A DNA stretch of 64,000 bases, from NCBI GenBank assembly GCA_029706075.1, contig JAINUG010000114.1, positions 434,001-498,000 of the forward strand, in the 5' to 3' direction. Shown here in pieces: positions 49,100 to 61,574 of this stretch. The stretch comes from Aldrovandia affinis. Lineage: Eukaryota > Chordata > Actinopteri > Notacanthiformes > Halosauridae. A program made the position numbers and the translations under genes. Position 1 is the first letter of the stretch. Each line of letters begins with the position of its first letter. A model generated the notes under the pieces. The model was not told the DNA's origin. It saw nothing but the letters and a program-made list of their open reading frames with translations, and did not search any database.

Positions 49100-49452
49100 C
49101 ATCTCATCTTCAGCCGCTTATTCCTGGTCAGGGTCGCGGGGGGGCTGGAGCCTATCCCAGGATGCATTGGGGCGAGAGGCAGGAATACACCCTGGACAGG
49201 TCGCCAATCCATCGCAGGGCACTACATACACCATTCACTCACACACTCATACCTACGGGCAATTTAGACTCTGCAATTAGGCTAACGTGCATGTCTTTGG
49301 ACTGTGGGAGGAAACCGGAGTACCCGGAGGAAACCCACGCGGACACGGGGAGAACATGCAAACTCCACACAGAAAGGCCCCCGGCCTGGATTCAAACCCG
49401 AGACCTTCTTGCTGTGAGGCGACAGTGCTATCCACTGCACCACCGTGCCACC
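49100..49452 (-). mobile_element. tRNA-derived SINE (GGCGGCACGG family), copy 3
   Basis: The minus-strand counterpart of copies 1 and 2, with the head at the high coordinate (GGTGGCACGGTGGTGCAGTG on the minus strand) and the 3' end at 49100. A perfect 12-bp TSD TTCAAAGAGTCT occurs at 49088-49099 and 49453-49464. The 3' simple repeat is almost absent. Confidence 0.95.
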
Positions 49453-49464
49453 TTCAAAGAGTCT

Positions 49465-49744
49465 ATATGGCTTTTTGGTTGGTAGAACAAAATGACAAAA
49501 TTTGGGCAATTACAAAAAAAACATTTTCCATCTGAACCAAAGAAATGTGGACTGGGCATCTGATTTCATAAACCCGCATTCCCGTACCAATAACTTTTCC
49601 AAATTTTCCATCAACAGCAAAAATCTGTTTGAAGTAGAATTCATTTAAATTGAATGAACAATGCATCCAACGCACAACCTGGCAAAATTATTTCATAAAA
49701 AATTTTGCCCAAGCACCCCCATTTTTTATTTAAGTTTATAGTTT
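49465..49744. other. Spacer between two SINEs
   Basis: AT-rich sequence with nothing recognised. Confidence 0.5.
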
Positions 49745-50034
49745 CAAAATGTTCCTGATTTTTTTCCCAATTTGGTTGAAAATCTTTCCAGGCCAGTAGA
49801 TCCGCCTCCTCCGAGACGGAACCCGACCATGGACGCCCTTCCTGCTCCTCAAAGAATTCGTGCCGGCTCACCCTCCCCCCTCCTCCTGGGGCGCACAGCC
49901 AAATGCCGCCCTTGATTGGGGCTAATGGCCAGGGCCGGTCTGGCAGAGATGGGTTTCGAACTGATAGGCAGGCACACTCATATTGGATCATTCAAGTTAT
50001 GGTGCGTTAGACCGCTACGCTATCCGCCGCCCCC
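49745..50034 (-). mobile_element. tRNA-derived SINE (GGGCGGCGGATAGCG head)
   Basis: On the minus strand the head GGGGGCGGCGGATAGCGTAG and CGGTCTAACGCACC resemble a tRNA 5' half. Box B-like sequence is AGTTCGAAACCC. The body has GGCCATTAGCCCC and CGTCTCGGAGGAGGCGG, and the tail is CCAAATTGGGAAAAAAATCA, like the tails at 14645 and 24775. The head is distinct from the other SINEs here. Confidence 0.78.
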
Positions 50035-53000
50035 TCTCCATCTCTATTTGACTTTCAATGCATTCACAGGAATCTGATATGTTGGAGCATTCTCAACCTA
50101 GTACCTTAAATACACTCATCTAGGGTTTCCACACCTTTTATTAATTAAGCTACAACTGGCAGCAACTGAAAACTGACTATGGAATGAGCTTAAAAATCCT
50201 CATTGAGGAAATGTAATGTTGAGTCATGTTGGTTTTCTATACACTCTCCTCAAAGGATTTGTTTGTCTGTATACAATTTGTCTGGATACAATTTGTGTAT
50301 GTAATTTGTGTATGTTTTTCAAGTTTACTGTAAGTGCATGTTGGATTGAAAAAAACTGTTCCAATAAGAATTCCTTCAATTCAGTTCTACTTTTAGGTTT
50401 AGTTCTACTACTGTCATTTCAGTTTAACAGTCTATAACTGCAGCTCCAATGGTAAAATGCTTATGCTACAGCTAATTAAAAAGGATCTTCCTCTCATCAG
50501 AATGCATATGCAGTCAAATTTTGCAAAACAAAGCCTGCTATTTCACAGCTGTCTCTGCCAGCATGTAAATAAGCAAATTAGTTATCACAGCTATTTACTG
50601 TTAAAACTGCAATGAATGTACTGTATGTTCTGTTCCATGATTAGATAATGTGACATACTGAAGAACAAAAGAAAAAGACTGTTGTTTCAGACAACTTATC
50701 TTTTAACAAAACACATATTATCACTAAAATATAAATTAAAGGCAGGCCAACAGATTCATGCTAAATAGGACTAAAGCCCTTTGAAGGGCTTAAGTTAAAA
50801 ATATGTTCTATGACTGTCAGCTATAAAGTGCTTTTTTTAAACCACCTGCTAAAAATAACAGCCCTTAATTTAAAAAAGTGCCTATCGTGTTTGAGGCTTC
50901 AGTCCTCCTTCAATACCAACATGGTAGAGGTGAAAATTTGGATTTTACATATAAGACATGCAGTTTATTAGTGTTAGAATGGTGGCAGACATTTGTCCTG
51001 TGATTACCTTTAGTGGGAGGTAATAGGGTGGGGGGGGGATTCAAACCCCTGTTGAGAAAATGCTGATAGTTGACGAGGGTCAAACAATCAAATCTTTCCA
51101 ATATTACACTCCTGGTGTCAACCAATCACATCTGTCTTTCTAACATTTTTCCATCACAGATGCCCTGGAGCAGTCAGAAACAAGAACAATATATAGCAGC
51201 ACAAGCATTCCTGGGTTTACAATACTCCTGTCAGCTGCCAATAAAGTAGAGCACTTTATAGTCTCCATGCTTCAAACAGTAAATAATTGACATTCATTTA
51301 TTACCACACCGTACTTATTAAAGCCCCTTCAGCAAAGTACAATGCACATATTGTCCAATTTCTCCAGACAAAGGAGGAACCACTCTCCTGTGTGTGGTGC
51401 TATTATTTGAATTAATCCATACAGGTTGTCTCATCTGGTGATATACAGTGCAGAATTTATTTATTTATCTATGTTGGGATGACCCTGTTACGGAGAGGTG
51501 ATGCTTTTAATCAAGCCATTGTTCCAAAAAAGTGAATATTTATTAATGAAGCACATTGCAATGATGAATGGTACATGCACAATGTGGGATATGAGAGGGG
51601 TGGGTGGGTGACATGGGGTATATGGCTGGGTGATCGGGGTACATACCAACAACCATGCATACTGATAGCCATGAACCAGATGATTAAACATCTGTAGCTT
51701 CCTGATTCTCATCTGCAAAGCAAGGGCTGGCATCACTGATGGGAGATTGTCTTTTGCAAAAACATGCATCAGGAATTTCTGGATTAACACAGGCAACTGA
51801 TCAGTTAAAGGCAGCTTTGATGTGGCGGGAGTAGACTTGTGGATTTGTTGAGCTTCTCCTCACAGTTTGCCTGAAGCACTGAACAGGAGAGTTAGGTGTT
51901 GATGAAAGGAGCATCTTTGACAAGCGAGCAGGAGTCAACTTGCAACCCTACAACACTAATCATTAAGGGCAAAAGCACTTCTCAGAAGACATAATTAATT
52001 ATCCATAAGAACAGTAGTTCCACTGAAATGATATGAGGGATATGCCTCTGATGTAGAACATGCAATGGTAAACCCTGTTTAACTCCTAAAGGCTGGTTTC
52101 TTACCCAATCACTGGAAGTTGCCTTGATTGACACAAGGACGTAACAGGTTTATAGGAGTCTTTAAATGAACAATGCTTAAATACATGTCAGCAATGCAAG
52201 CTCTGGCATGTGGAGAGACAGATGTCTTTTGCACTAAACCCCAGTTTTCTTCATGATTGTGGCTGCCAGACACTGATTGCAGATTTATTCAAATGCATGC
52301 AATGTGTCTTCATGGAGTCATGATATATGCATGCAGAAAGGGCTCTGTATTCATAGCTCTGATGATTTATTGAGCACAGAGAGCCAAAACGTTTCCTTAA
52401 GTCATATGTGTGGAGAATAAAACCCACTGACGAAATGACAGGACCTGAGAAATCAGGAAATCGCATGGCTCATGGGAATGTTGCCATGACAACATAAAAC
52501 ATTAAGTGCCTTGCCAACCTGACCAGCATTTTTCTTATTGGAAATTGATAACATAGTATTTTTATCCCTGTGTGAAAGGGGAGATGACAGCGTTCAGCAT
52601 TAAGATGCCGGTTTAAGACACTTTGTATCAGTACAACAGAGCCATAGAAGACATTCTTTTATCTCATGTCACACATAAGGATAGTATTTTTCTCTAAGAT
52701 CAATTCAACCATACGTATTTCTTATAACCCTTTCAGAATAACTGAAATGCATAACCTACTGGAAGCTTTAGTTCACAAAGAGCCAACTGAAAATGACAGC
52801 ACAGAACACACCCAGGAACAAATTATAACCAAAGCGTTCATATGATTTGTTGGGGACAACAACAATCTCCACAGTGCATTGAAAAGGGAACAGACAGAGC
52901 AATGCTCCCTCAAAATCAAGAGGAAACTGTCACATATTCCTCAGATGCCCCTCTCAAAATGTTGAAAACCATTTTGGTTGCAAAGATGAAGCCCATACAG

Positions 53001-54992
53001 GCCTGGGGAGGATTGGTTTCCACCTCATAGGAAGACAGAAAATACACCATATAAACCTCTTCACTCTGAACGTGGCTGTTGCTCATATCCCATAGAGATC
53101 AACAGCTCTTTGACAGCGTTTCACCCACTTTGCTTTTCCACTTTTGGTCACTTATGGCAGAGGTCTCTGCAGAATTTGCCAAGACAACATAATTTTCACC
53201 CCCCCACTGACACTTAAGCATCAGCTTTGAACTCCCCCTCCACCACCACTCACAAAAAAAACATTATCATTCAGATCATCCCCAAGGTCAGCAAAGGAAT
53301 GGCACAGTGCAAAATATAATTCAGAGTACCATCACTGGGTGGAAAAAGTAAGCCTTAGGTGAGGACTTTGCTGTGGTGTAAATTGGATTCCCCCACCCCC
53401 CTTCTCAAAACAACTCAGCTCATCATTACAGACACAGGTTTAGCAGGAAGTGGAGTAAAAATATGCCTGTCAGAGTCAGTGTGTTCATACTCTGGGAGTT
53501 AAACCGAGTCTTTGAATGGAGGCCCTTCTAATGCACTCTTTAATGTTTCAACAACCTTCCAATTAAATCTCTTTAAGTTCAGTGGGGAGAAAAGAGACCT
53601 GTAGAACAGGTGACAGTTTATAATGAAACATGTAACTGTACAAGACATGTCCAAATAGTGCAAGAGCTTGATTCATTCAAATTGTGAAAGAAAGCCATTT
53701 GGAAGCCCAAATGGAATTACAGTGTTGAAATCAAAGATTTCATGACCTCTTGTGGTTTTCCTCTGCACACACAACCCCCCCCCTCCCCTTCCCTCATCTT
53801 TATTCACTGATCTGATGGATAAAGGACTTTACATTAAGGAGGACCGGGTGAGCCATTGGAAAGGTGAAGGTGGTACAGGGGAAGGAGTGACTGCTCAGAC
53901 AGGCAAAGCCCCATCAGTACATTCCAAATGTAATTTGCAGAGCACTGATCTGAGATCCATTTTTTTCTCTATTCAGCAAAGAGCAAAGGAGCTACTGTAA
54001 GTGTTGAGTCCACACAAAGTGAAGAGTAGGAGATCTATTGAGTGAGTGTGAATTGTGGATGAGTTTGAGCGGGGTCATGGGGAGACCCAAGTGCTCCATT
54101 GGCCTGACACTATACCCTACAGGTTCTGTGTTCCATGATAGCACCAGACCCAACCAATGGCAAAAAAAGCAGACAGTTGTGCATTCTGCTCACGAATGGC
54201 TAACCAGGCCTTGTGTACTGCCTGCTTGAGAAGACAGCAAAGGTTTCTGCACTTTGCCTAATATTTGAGGTAGACACAGCATAACCTCATTTCAGAACTT
54301 TCAGAAAACTAGCTTGAGGTGATGTAAGTGTGGGCTGGTATCAACAGCATCACACACAAGCTTCTGAAATTTAAAATAATCAGAAAACCCATCAAAAATG
54401 CTCCAATTTCTAATGTTAATATGTTTTTTTCCACTTCAATGAGCTCCTTTGTTCAGTGAAATAGATCAAGTATTAGTCACCAACACTTCATTAGAGCTAA
54501 TGATCTCAAGATGGCTGATCAGTTGAACTCAATACTTCAGACAATGTCTAATGCCCTGTGACTGAATAAATTGATAATCACTTTGCAAAGTTAAACCATT
54601 TGAACTTTTACTTTCTGGAGCTTTCATTTCGAAAAATAAATAGGTACCATACAGCCCTTCATATAATATCTGTGCCAAATATAAAGTATCACACTGACAC
54701 GCATTTGAAATATCAGCTCTCCTTTCTTGGTAGAAACTCTAGAGTGCTACACATGCCCCATCCCTTGGTCTATGATAAAGGACACATCATCTGCAGTGCA
54801 CACCATACAGTATGACATTATGAGGTCTGCTGTTTTCGGCAGACTTCCCTATTTTACAGTATGTATGGCTGGGGCACTCTACTAAATCAATAATTCCATC
54901 TGTAATTAAGTGCAAGAAAGTACAGTATCAAAGCAGAAAAATGTCCAGAATATCTCAGGCAGGTGCCAGACAGAGTCAAAAGTCACAAATCA
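50035..54992. other. No recognisable gene
   Basis: Nearly 5 kb with no recognised transposon or exon. A poly-G run lies at 51031-51039. A 102-codon minus-strand frame at 51488-51796 has no recognised domain. Being relatively repeat-poor, it is the kind of stretch where conserved non-coding elements could sit. Confidence 0.45.
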
Positions 54993-55164
54993 AAAACAGC
55001 AATGTCCGCACACTGGCATAATGCTCCCGATTAGATTTTATTAGCACCTATACCAAGTGAAGGCATCAGTCTGATGAAGAGCGGTAGCTCAAAACATAAT
55101 TTGTTATAAGTGGTAATAAAATGTAATCGGGAGCATTATGCCATTGTGTGAACATTGCTGTTTT
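54993..55164. mobile_element. Foldback element with about 51-bp arms
   Basis: The left arm 54993-55043 and right arm 55114-55164 are inverted copies differing at about 4 of 51 positions (GGCATAATGCTCCCGATTA is identical in both). The 70-bp centre contains GATGAAGAGCGGTAGCTCAA. There is no coding content. It is either a small MITE or two oppositely oriented copies of one repeat. Confidence 0.88.
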
Positions 55165-57735
55165 CGATAAGTGCAAGAATGTGCCATAAACTGAAAAAGG
55201 TTTGCGCCCCACTTATGTTCCACTTGTCTATTGGTTCTCGGCATTGGAATAATCAATATATTTATAAGAACTTTCCTCTTTTTTTTTCTCAGATGATCTT
55301 GTTCATGTATGAATTAATGTAAGACAGGAAGAGGCAGTCTTTAGACACAGGACTTATTGTGTACAGTTGTAACAATAGTACGTGGAAAATAGCTTCTATT
55401 ACACAATAGCTTCAACATGAATGCTTTCGTTTCTTTGGGCATGTTTAGAGTGATGCACCTTTGGTCCTTTGAAATGCTTTGACCCACCCACGGGATGATC
55501 TCTCCACTACTAAAGATACCCATCTGTGTGGTCGATAGATCTTGGCTCGTCAAAGGGGTGTCTGGAGAAAGCCAATGGGAACCAGACGCTTCCATCAGTT
55601 CAGAGTGAGGCCAAACCTGGCAGCTGGATAGTGAGAACAAAGGATTCTGCCTCCAATATGACCTGGCCATCCACCACTTGGCTCTTACTTTCAGATCTGT
55701 GCATACACTCTTAAATGAAGATGAAGTGGGATTTATCAACATGGGTTCACACATATGACTAGTGCTTTACACAAGCTGATGATGAATCAGAGATAAGCAC
55801 ACAAACTTTTCTCATGAGCACAAATAAGAACATATTTACAATTATTTGAAAACTATGCCCCCCTGGTATTCTAATTTTGACATATCAGGGTATGTAACTG
55901 TGCCCTACAGGAAGGAAATATTTCTGATACTCCTGTTTCAGAAGAGCCTAAAGCCAGGTGGGCTTTAGGACTGATAGTGGCATGTTGCTATGGAAACGGG
56001 CCTGTTGCTGATGATGCCTTTGTAATTTGTTTGTCAGATGGCTCAACATCGTGCTTGGAATTCAACAAGAATGCAGTGTGTGTGTGTGTGTGTGGTAGTG
56101 TCCCACTGTCTGTGTTCAGAGAATTTACTATTACTTCCTACAATGTTGAAAAAATGCCCTATAGCGTTGACATTGCCGTTTAAAGTCTGGGAAATACAGA
56201 CTTACCGACTATGACCAGGAGTCTGTAGTGGCAGGACACGCTTAACTTGGCCCCCCGGGGGTGAGGTGGGTTTAAATCAGCATTAGCTTCTTCCTATGAT
56301 GTGCCAGGCACCTACAGTCTACTCATTGTCATCAGTGAGAGATATGCCTCTTTATGATTGGCGCGAGCTCTCCCATAGTAGCCTACTGTGCTGCCTGTGG
56401 TATGGAAAAGCAATGAGCACATTGGGGCGCACGTGCTTCAGCTGCACTGCTCCTTGCATGTGTGGTATAGCAGTGGCTCAAGAGAAACAATTACTGATTC
56501 TAAATTGTATAGAAAGAAGTATTAGAAAACTAAATAAAAATATACTTTGGGTTATGATTAGTACAATTAATCAGTTAAATGGGGACATTTTTGAAGCTAA
56601 TAATATAACTACATTATTTTAACCAATACCTTATCATGTCAAGTTGTTTATTGGTAACCACAAGTCATTGATTTCTAACATCAGTAGATTCTCTGATAGA
56701 AACGGTCTGCCTCGCTTGTGCTCTCATGTGCAGAACCACCAATACGTTCTGTTTTCCTTTACACAATTGATTATAAGCCTGACATTAATTTCTGCTCATT
56801 TGAATAAAAAGCAGCACTTCAGCACCCTTGGTGAGCTCATATCTCTTGTGAGATGTGTGCACCCATACAGAAACAGGTCTTTATGTCACTGATGTTCTGT
56901 CAGGCAATTTATAAAGGTTTTTATTACACATCTGTGAAGTATTTCAAAATACAGCGTTCTGCTGCCCTACATACACACATTACGGATGATGCTGACGAAG
57001 AGCCGCCATTCCCTAGCTGTTCTCTGTGCTACATACATAAAAACAAATGAGTCCAATTTCAGTCCTGTGCCATCTATATCATATTCATATTTCCTATGTA
57101 CACCAGCTACATCTTGTTAGTTTAATTCACAATGCACACTGAGCCAATCACCCCTCGGTGTGAGTTGTCTAAACTAAAGAGTTACAGTGTGCTAAATACA
57201 AGATTTCAAAAAGGCTAAAAATGTCTTAAAAGGTTGTATGGGGTAACCTTAAGAAGACATTACTGTACATGTTTCAAAGTAAAAATCTGCAAAATAAATA
57301 GGGAAATATCTGTAACACTTGAGGTTGAAGAAGTTCCCTCTTGTAAGCAATATGTAGAACATCACCACCAGAGTTTTGAGGCTTGTGAAATATAAAGTAT
57401 AACCTGTTTTCCATTTTATTCCAATCCTGTATTCATGTTCATATTTTTTAAATTATGTTTAAAAATGTTTTATTAGTTAATTCGTTAATTATGCTGATGC
57501 CAAGGATTAAATGAATCACAGAAAATAAATTTACATTTTTATGCATAATTAAGTATATGGTCTATGTCGTTGCTGCACCAGAGAATTAATTGGGAATGGC
57601 TGCGTAAAGAGGCAAGCAGGGAGGAGCAGCTCATTAAATGTATTCATTTTGGTGTTGACGTAATTAAACTTGGTCACTAGAAGACATCCATCTCTACTGC
57701 AAAGCAATCCAAGCACTCATTTGTGTCAACATGCA
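55165..57735. other. No recognisable gene
   Basis: A 137-codon minus-strand frame (55341-55754) shows no recognised domain. (TG)n lies at 56076-56094, and AT-rich DNA follows. Confidence 0.45.
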
Positions 57736-58210
57736 TTGCTATTTAGGGGTGCACCGATATATTGGTGGACTATCGGTATCAAATTTACCAATGGCAGTGG
57801 CCAATAATTATCTATCAATTTGTGTTGCGTCAATCTGGTCTAAATGTTCAAACTTGAATGGAACGGCAGCATCTTTTATTTACAGGCTAAACTGACTAAA
57901 ACCAGCCCTAATTTACTCCTCTGAGGATGCTGCAATTGACTAGCTATCACAAGCACTCTGGCACTCCATGCAGTCTTGCACAAGATGTGCGCTAGAGCTG
58001 GGCAATACAGCCAAAAATAATTAGCATGACAGGTTAACCAAATACTTTGATAACGATATTGAAACAATAATTTGTATGCGGAAAAAGCTGAGTATATACA
58101 GATATACAAACACAAATTTATTTAACATTCAATGTTTGTATGTGTGGTAAATTTTCAAGCATAATTTCAAATATTTGAAATTGCACTTTGTATAAACAAA
58201 TACAAAAATG

Positions 58211-58211
58211 T

Positions 58212-58242
<31 letters not shown>
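58211..58242. repeat. (TA)n microsatellite
   Basis: A run of about 30 bp of alternating TA inside the hAT element. Confidence 0.95.
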
Positions 58243-58249
58243 AATGGCT

Positions 58250-58415
58250 GCCTTTTCGTGCCTGCATTTGATTTTTTGCTTGCCACTGCCTCTCTTTTTT
58301 TCGCCATACATTCTTCATATTCCTTTCCATGAAAACTTCTCAAAAGTTTTAACAGATTAGATGTATTCTGGTCTGCCGCCAGGACCGCTTTGTTACAGTA
58401 TTTGCAGAACACGCC
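58250..58415 (-). pseudogene. hAT BED-finger fragment (minus strand)
   Basis: The minus-strand frame reads VFCKYCNKAVLAADQNTSNL then LKLLRSFHGKEYEE and CMAKKREAVASKKS. The CxxC pair, the NTSNL block and the terminal H fit a hAT/ZBED BED finger. It faces away from the finger at 58990-59139 and is followed by the (TA)n run rather than a catalytic domain. It probably belongs to a second hAT whose terminus-like motif is at 57993. Confidence 0.6.
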
Positions 58416-58989
58416 TCCTTCTGCTCTTTGTCAGTTCATTTGTAAACAAAGTAACCCCACGCAATTGACATGCAGCCTTTCTTAGGGACTAAACTGAGTT
58501 TGTCTTCAAATTCACTCCATGCTTTGCTAGCTCCAAGTTTGGCACTTTGATGACGTGTAACAGAGTTGGTTCTGCTTGCAGCGAGTTTCGAATCGAGGGA
58601 TCTCGACGCGACAAGAGAGCAAGCTAAAGACTCAAGTCCCTAACTCCAGGAACAACTCTTATCGACGTCAGATTCTGTAGTGGACGCTCATGTACCAGAG
58701 CTGATCCGATATAGATGCTTCCCTCTGGCTTCACTACAGTGAAGTTGCGCTTCATATCAAGGCTGGTTGTGATTGACTGTGTTGCTGTGTTGTGTGTTGC
58801 GGATGGAAAAATGCCAAAACGAATGCAGGAATTATTCTCCTCCATGCAACAATGTTATAGCCTAACTGCAATCATCAACATTTGTAAATTTCCTGGGGTA
58901 GATCATTGAAATTGCAACAAATTTGAAAAGCACGCTGTTCTCGTTGCTTTAAGATGTGCTGTTTTTGTTGACACTGTCAAGTGAAGAAA

Positions 58990-59139
58990 ATGTCAGCTGT
59001 GTGGACGCATTACAAGGTGTCGGAGAAAGACAACCGATTTGCTATTTGTAACAAATGCTCCAGTGAGATTTCAAGAGGAGGCACCTCAAGCAAGGATTTT
59101 AATACATCAAATATGATCAGCCATTTACAAGACATGTAG
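58990..59139 (+). pseudogene. hAT BED-finger fragment (plus strand)
   Basis: ATG at 58990 opens 49 codons ending in TAG. MSAVWTHYKVSEKDN is the usual SxVWxxF-like entry to a BED finger. FAICNKCSSEISRGG holds the CxxC pair and the EISRGG motif common in hAT/ZBED proteins, and FNTSNMISHLQDM is the helix carrying the first zinc-binding His. The final His and all downstream domains are missing. The orientation matches that of the enclosing hAT element. Confidence 0.7.
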
Positions 59140-59382
59140 CACAGTACAACAAGTATGTGAAAGAATGTTACAATAAAAGCTGTTCCATACATTTGTATGA
59201 TTGAATTTGTGCTCATTGAAAAGTATAATGATATAATGAAGGGCAAAAATATAATTTTTTTGCCAGGGCACAAATAGGACAATAACAAATTATCGGTATC
59301 AGTATCGGCCGATTGTGTTATTTGAAATATCTGTATTGGTATTGGTCCAGAACTTTCATATTGGTGCATCCCTATTGCTATT

Positions 59383-60524
59383 GTTCCATTATAATGTAGA
59401 GTTGCCAAGCAACCCTGGAATTCCATTTATTCTTATATGCTTCTGACACCTGAACTGATTTTTTTGCTAATCTATGGCAATCAATGTCAAATCATGTCAA
59501 ATGTCAAATCAATAAAGTAAATCAAAACAGCCTTCATAAGGCATACCTACAGAGACACTGAAGGACAATAGACAAGGATTCACAAAACCACAACCTTCCC
59601 ACCTAATCATCTTTCAGCTTCTCGCTAATGAAATATGAACATGCCCCTGTGACCCCTAAAAGATTGCCCAAGCTACCCCAACACAGAAAACCTAACCTCT
59701 GAAAACTGACAAAGAAGAAACTGGGTCAAAAATTACAGCTAATTTCAGCAGCCTGTTGTACCATGTCACAGGTCCATTTTCAGCATAACCATGACCTCTC
59801 TCTGTCCTGGCAACTGCACTGATCTACTTCCAGTCAAAGGTACATGGTGTACAGTATTATGCCATTGTGTCAGATATATAACGATGCAAAGTCCAAACGA
59901 GGCCTGACACTCCTTTTTCCACTCCAATCTTAAGCATGACTGCCCACCAATAAGGCAATACTTTCTGCGTGATGGGATAGGATAGGAAGAGAGAAAAAGG
60001 ACTGCCATTGACAACTGCTATCTCAGCATTATAAGAAAGAGAAGCACCAAAACGACATATAATGTCTGTTTTGGACAAATAACCAAGGTGCAGTGCACAG
60101 GCAGTGCTACATAGAAAAAAAACTGATTGGCCTCCTTCCGCACAACTGGATGTTGGTCCCTTGAATTCGCTATCAATGTCCAATTATGCTTTATTAAATA
60201 CTTTAATCGACAGTGTTACTGAAAGCAATTAACTTAAAAAAATTGCCTTTGCACTTAATTGCTCTATGCTCTTCATTCATGGGCTCCTGGGATAATGGCT
60301 GTTTTTTTAACTGTCATCTTCAAATAAACACTGAATTCAAATTGAGCGCACCAAGTGGTTTGGTAGGAGGATTTGACCTGCGAATATCAGATATTAGGAA
60401 CCAAGTGGTTTGATTTAGATTAACTGTCACAAGAAAAATATCCCAGGAATGGGTTTTGAACCTAGCAGCACCAATATCAGATATTAGTGCTGACTAACTC
60501 TCTGGTCTATATAAATAAAGTGAC
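59383..60524. other. No recognisable gene
   Basis: A short ATGTCAAATC-type tandem lies at 59481-59510. The rest is unrecognised. Confidence 0.5.
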
Positions 60525-60930
60525 TAAAACATCATTCTTTCACCTCAGAAATATAGCAAAGGTACGACCATTTATAAATCAAAACGATGCTGAGAAGCTA
60601 ATTCATGAAGGTCAATTCACTGGTCTTCCCAGGATTTAGCTCATTAAGCTGATTATTCAAAACTAAAAGGAAGAAAAATTAGTCCTGTCCAGGAATGGGT
60701 TCATATCAAAGCTTTAAATGGAACCTAATGAGCCAGCTAGCAGATCATCCATCAGGTCAGAAATCTCTTTGTCAACTACGCCCCAAAATTATGGAACACA
60801 TTACCCATAAATTAACCATCATTTTCAAAAGACAACTTAAAACCTATCTTTTTACCAAAGCTTTTGTGCTGACTGATCTTGACATTTTAATTTCTGATTA
60901 GCATTCTGTGTAAAGCCCTTTGAACTCTGG
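60525..60930 (+). mobile_element. Decayed LINE C-terminal fragment
   Basis: The first part encodes [20 protein letters not shown] then EKLIHE, the thumb-side block seen in the LINEs at 7400 and 32800. After an internal loss it resumes with GQKSLCQLRPKIMEHI (from the APKLWNxLP block) and closes with FKRQLKTYLFTKAF at about 60822-60863. TGTAAAGCCCTTTGAACTC then resembles a LINE 3' UTR. Stops and gaps make it non-functional. It is another Rex1/L2-like relative. Confidence 0.75.
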
Positions 60931-61574
60931 TCTTGGGGCGGACATGACAGCGGATGGAGAGTGACAATCCAGCATGCCCCACGGCTCAGGCTGCTTATTA
61001 TACTTGTGTTGGCTGTGTTGGCCAGAAAGGTCAGACTGGTCATTCAAATTGGATTGGACAGGGTCCTCCCACTTTGCAACACCCAGTGACAGCCAATAGG
61101 ATTCATAAATCAGCCTTGCGGCAAATGTCCCTGTGATCTTTCCATGGTTGTACACCAACCCCCCCCCCTTTATGAGAAGACACCACTACTCCTGCATCAA
61201 TGTTTCTCTCACAACCCTCCCCATCACACCAACACAGTCCTATGAAGGGAAATAATCTGCAAATACCTATGGTATTTCTCTGAAAACAATCACAAATTTA
61301 CTTATTTTTGTTTTGCATTTATACATCAACGGGGACTTGACAATATTTTGAACGTCCCTGGAACACGCATTTGAAAATGAAAGCCAAAGAAAATGTTTGG
61401 TTCCATGCACTAAGCAGACAACACATCCATGATCCTCTGAGTGCTTATTAAAAAATGCTTTGTACCTCCAGAGAAACACTGGATTGTGTAGCACCATTTC
61501 CGTGCATAATTCTAAATTCCCTGTAAAATCCTCGTTATGGTTGAAATCATCGTCATTGCTAATGTACAAGCTGT
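60931..61574. other. No recognisable gene
   Basis: Nothing recognised. The lower half is covered by the end of a minus-strand open frame that starts in the CpG cluster. Confidence 0.45.

Larger units (their letters stand above)
57744..59374 (+). mobile_element. Non-autonomous hAT transposon, 1631 bp
   Basis: It begins TAGGGGTGCACCGATATATT and ends GGTGCATCCCTA, imperfect inverted termini of fish hAT type. It is flanked by a perfect 8-bp TSD TTGCTATT (57736-57743 and 59375-59382), the hAT hallmark. ATCGGTATC-type motifs recur near both ends, as expected for transposase binding sites. It contains only N-terminal BED-finger coding pieces and no catalytic core. A second hAT-like terminus (TAGAGCTGGGCAATACAGCC at 57993) lies inside. 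Confidence 0.88.

Noticed and set aside
55341..55754. 137-codon minus-strand ORF
   Set aside because: No recognised domain, no good start or splice context, and length within chance for 64 kb on six frames.
58951..58960. AAGATGTGC matching a site at 57981 as the TSD of a nested hAT
   Set aside because: No matching right terminus (CCCAGCTCTA-like) lies next to it, so the match is probably chance.
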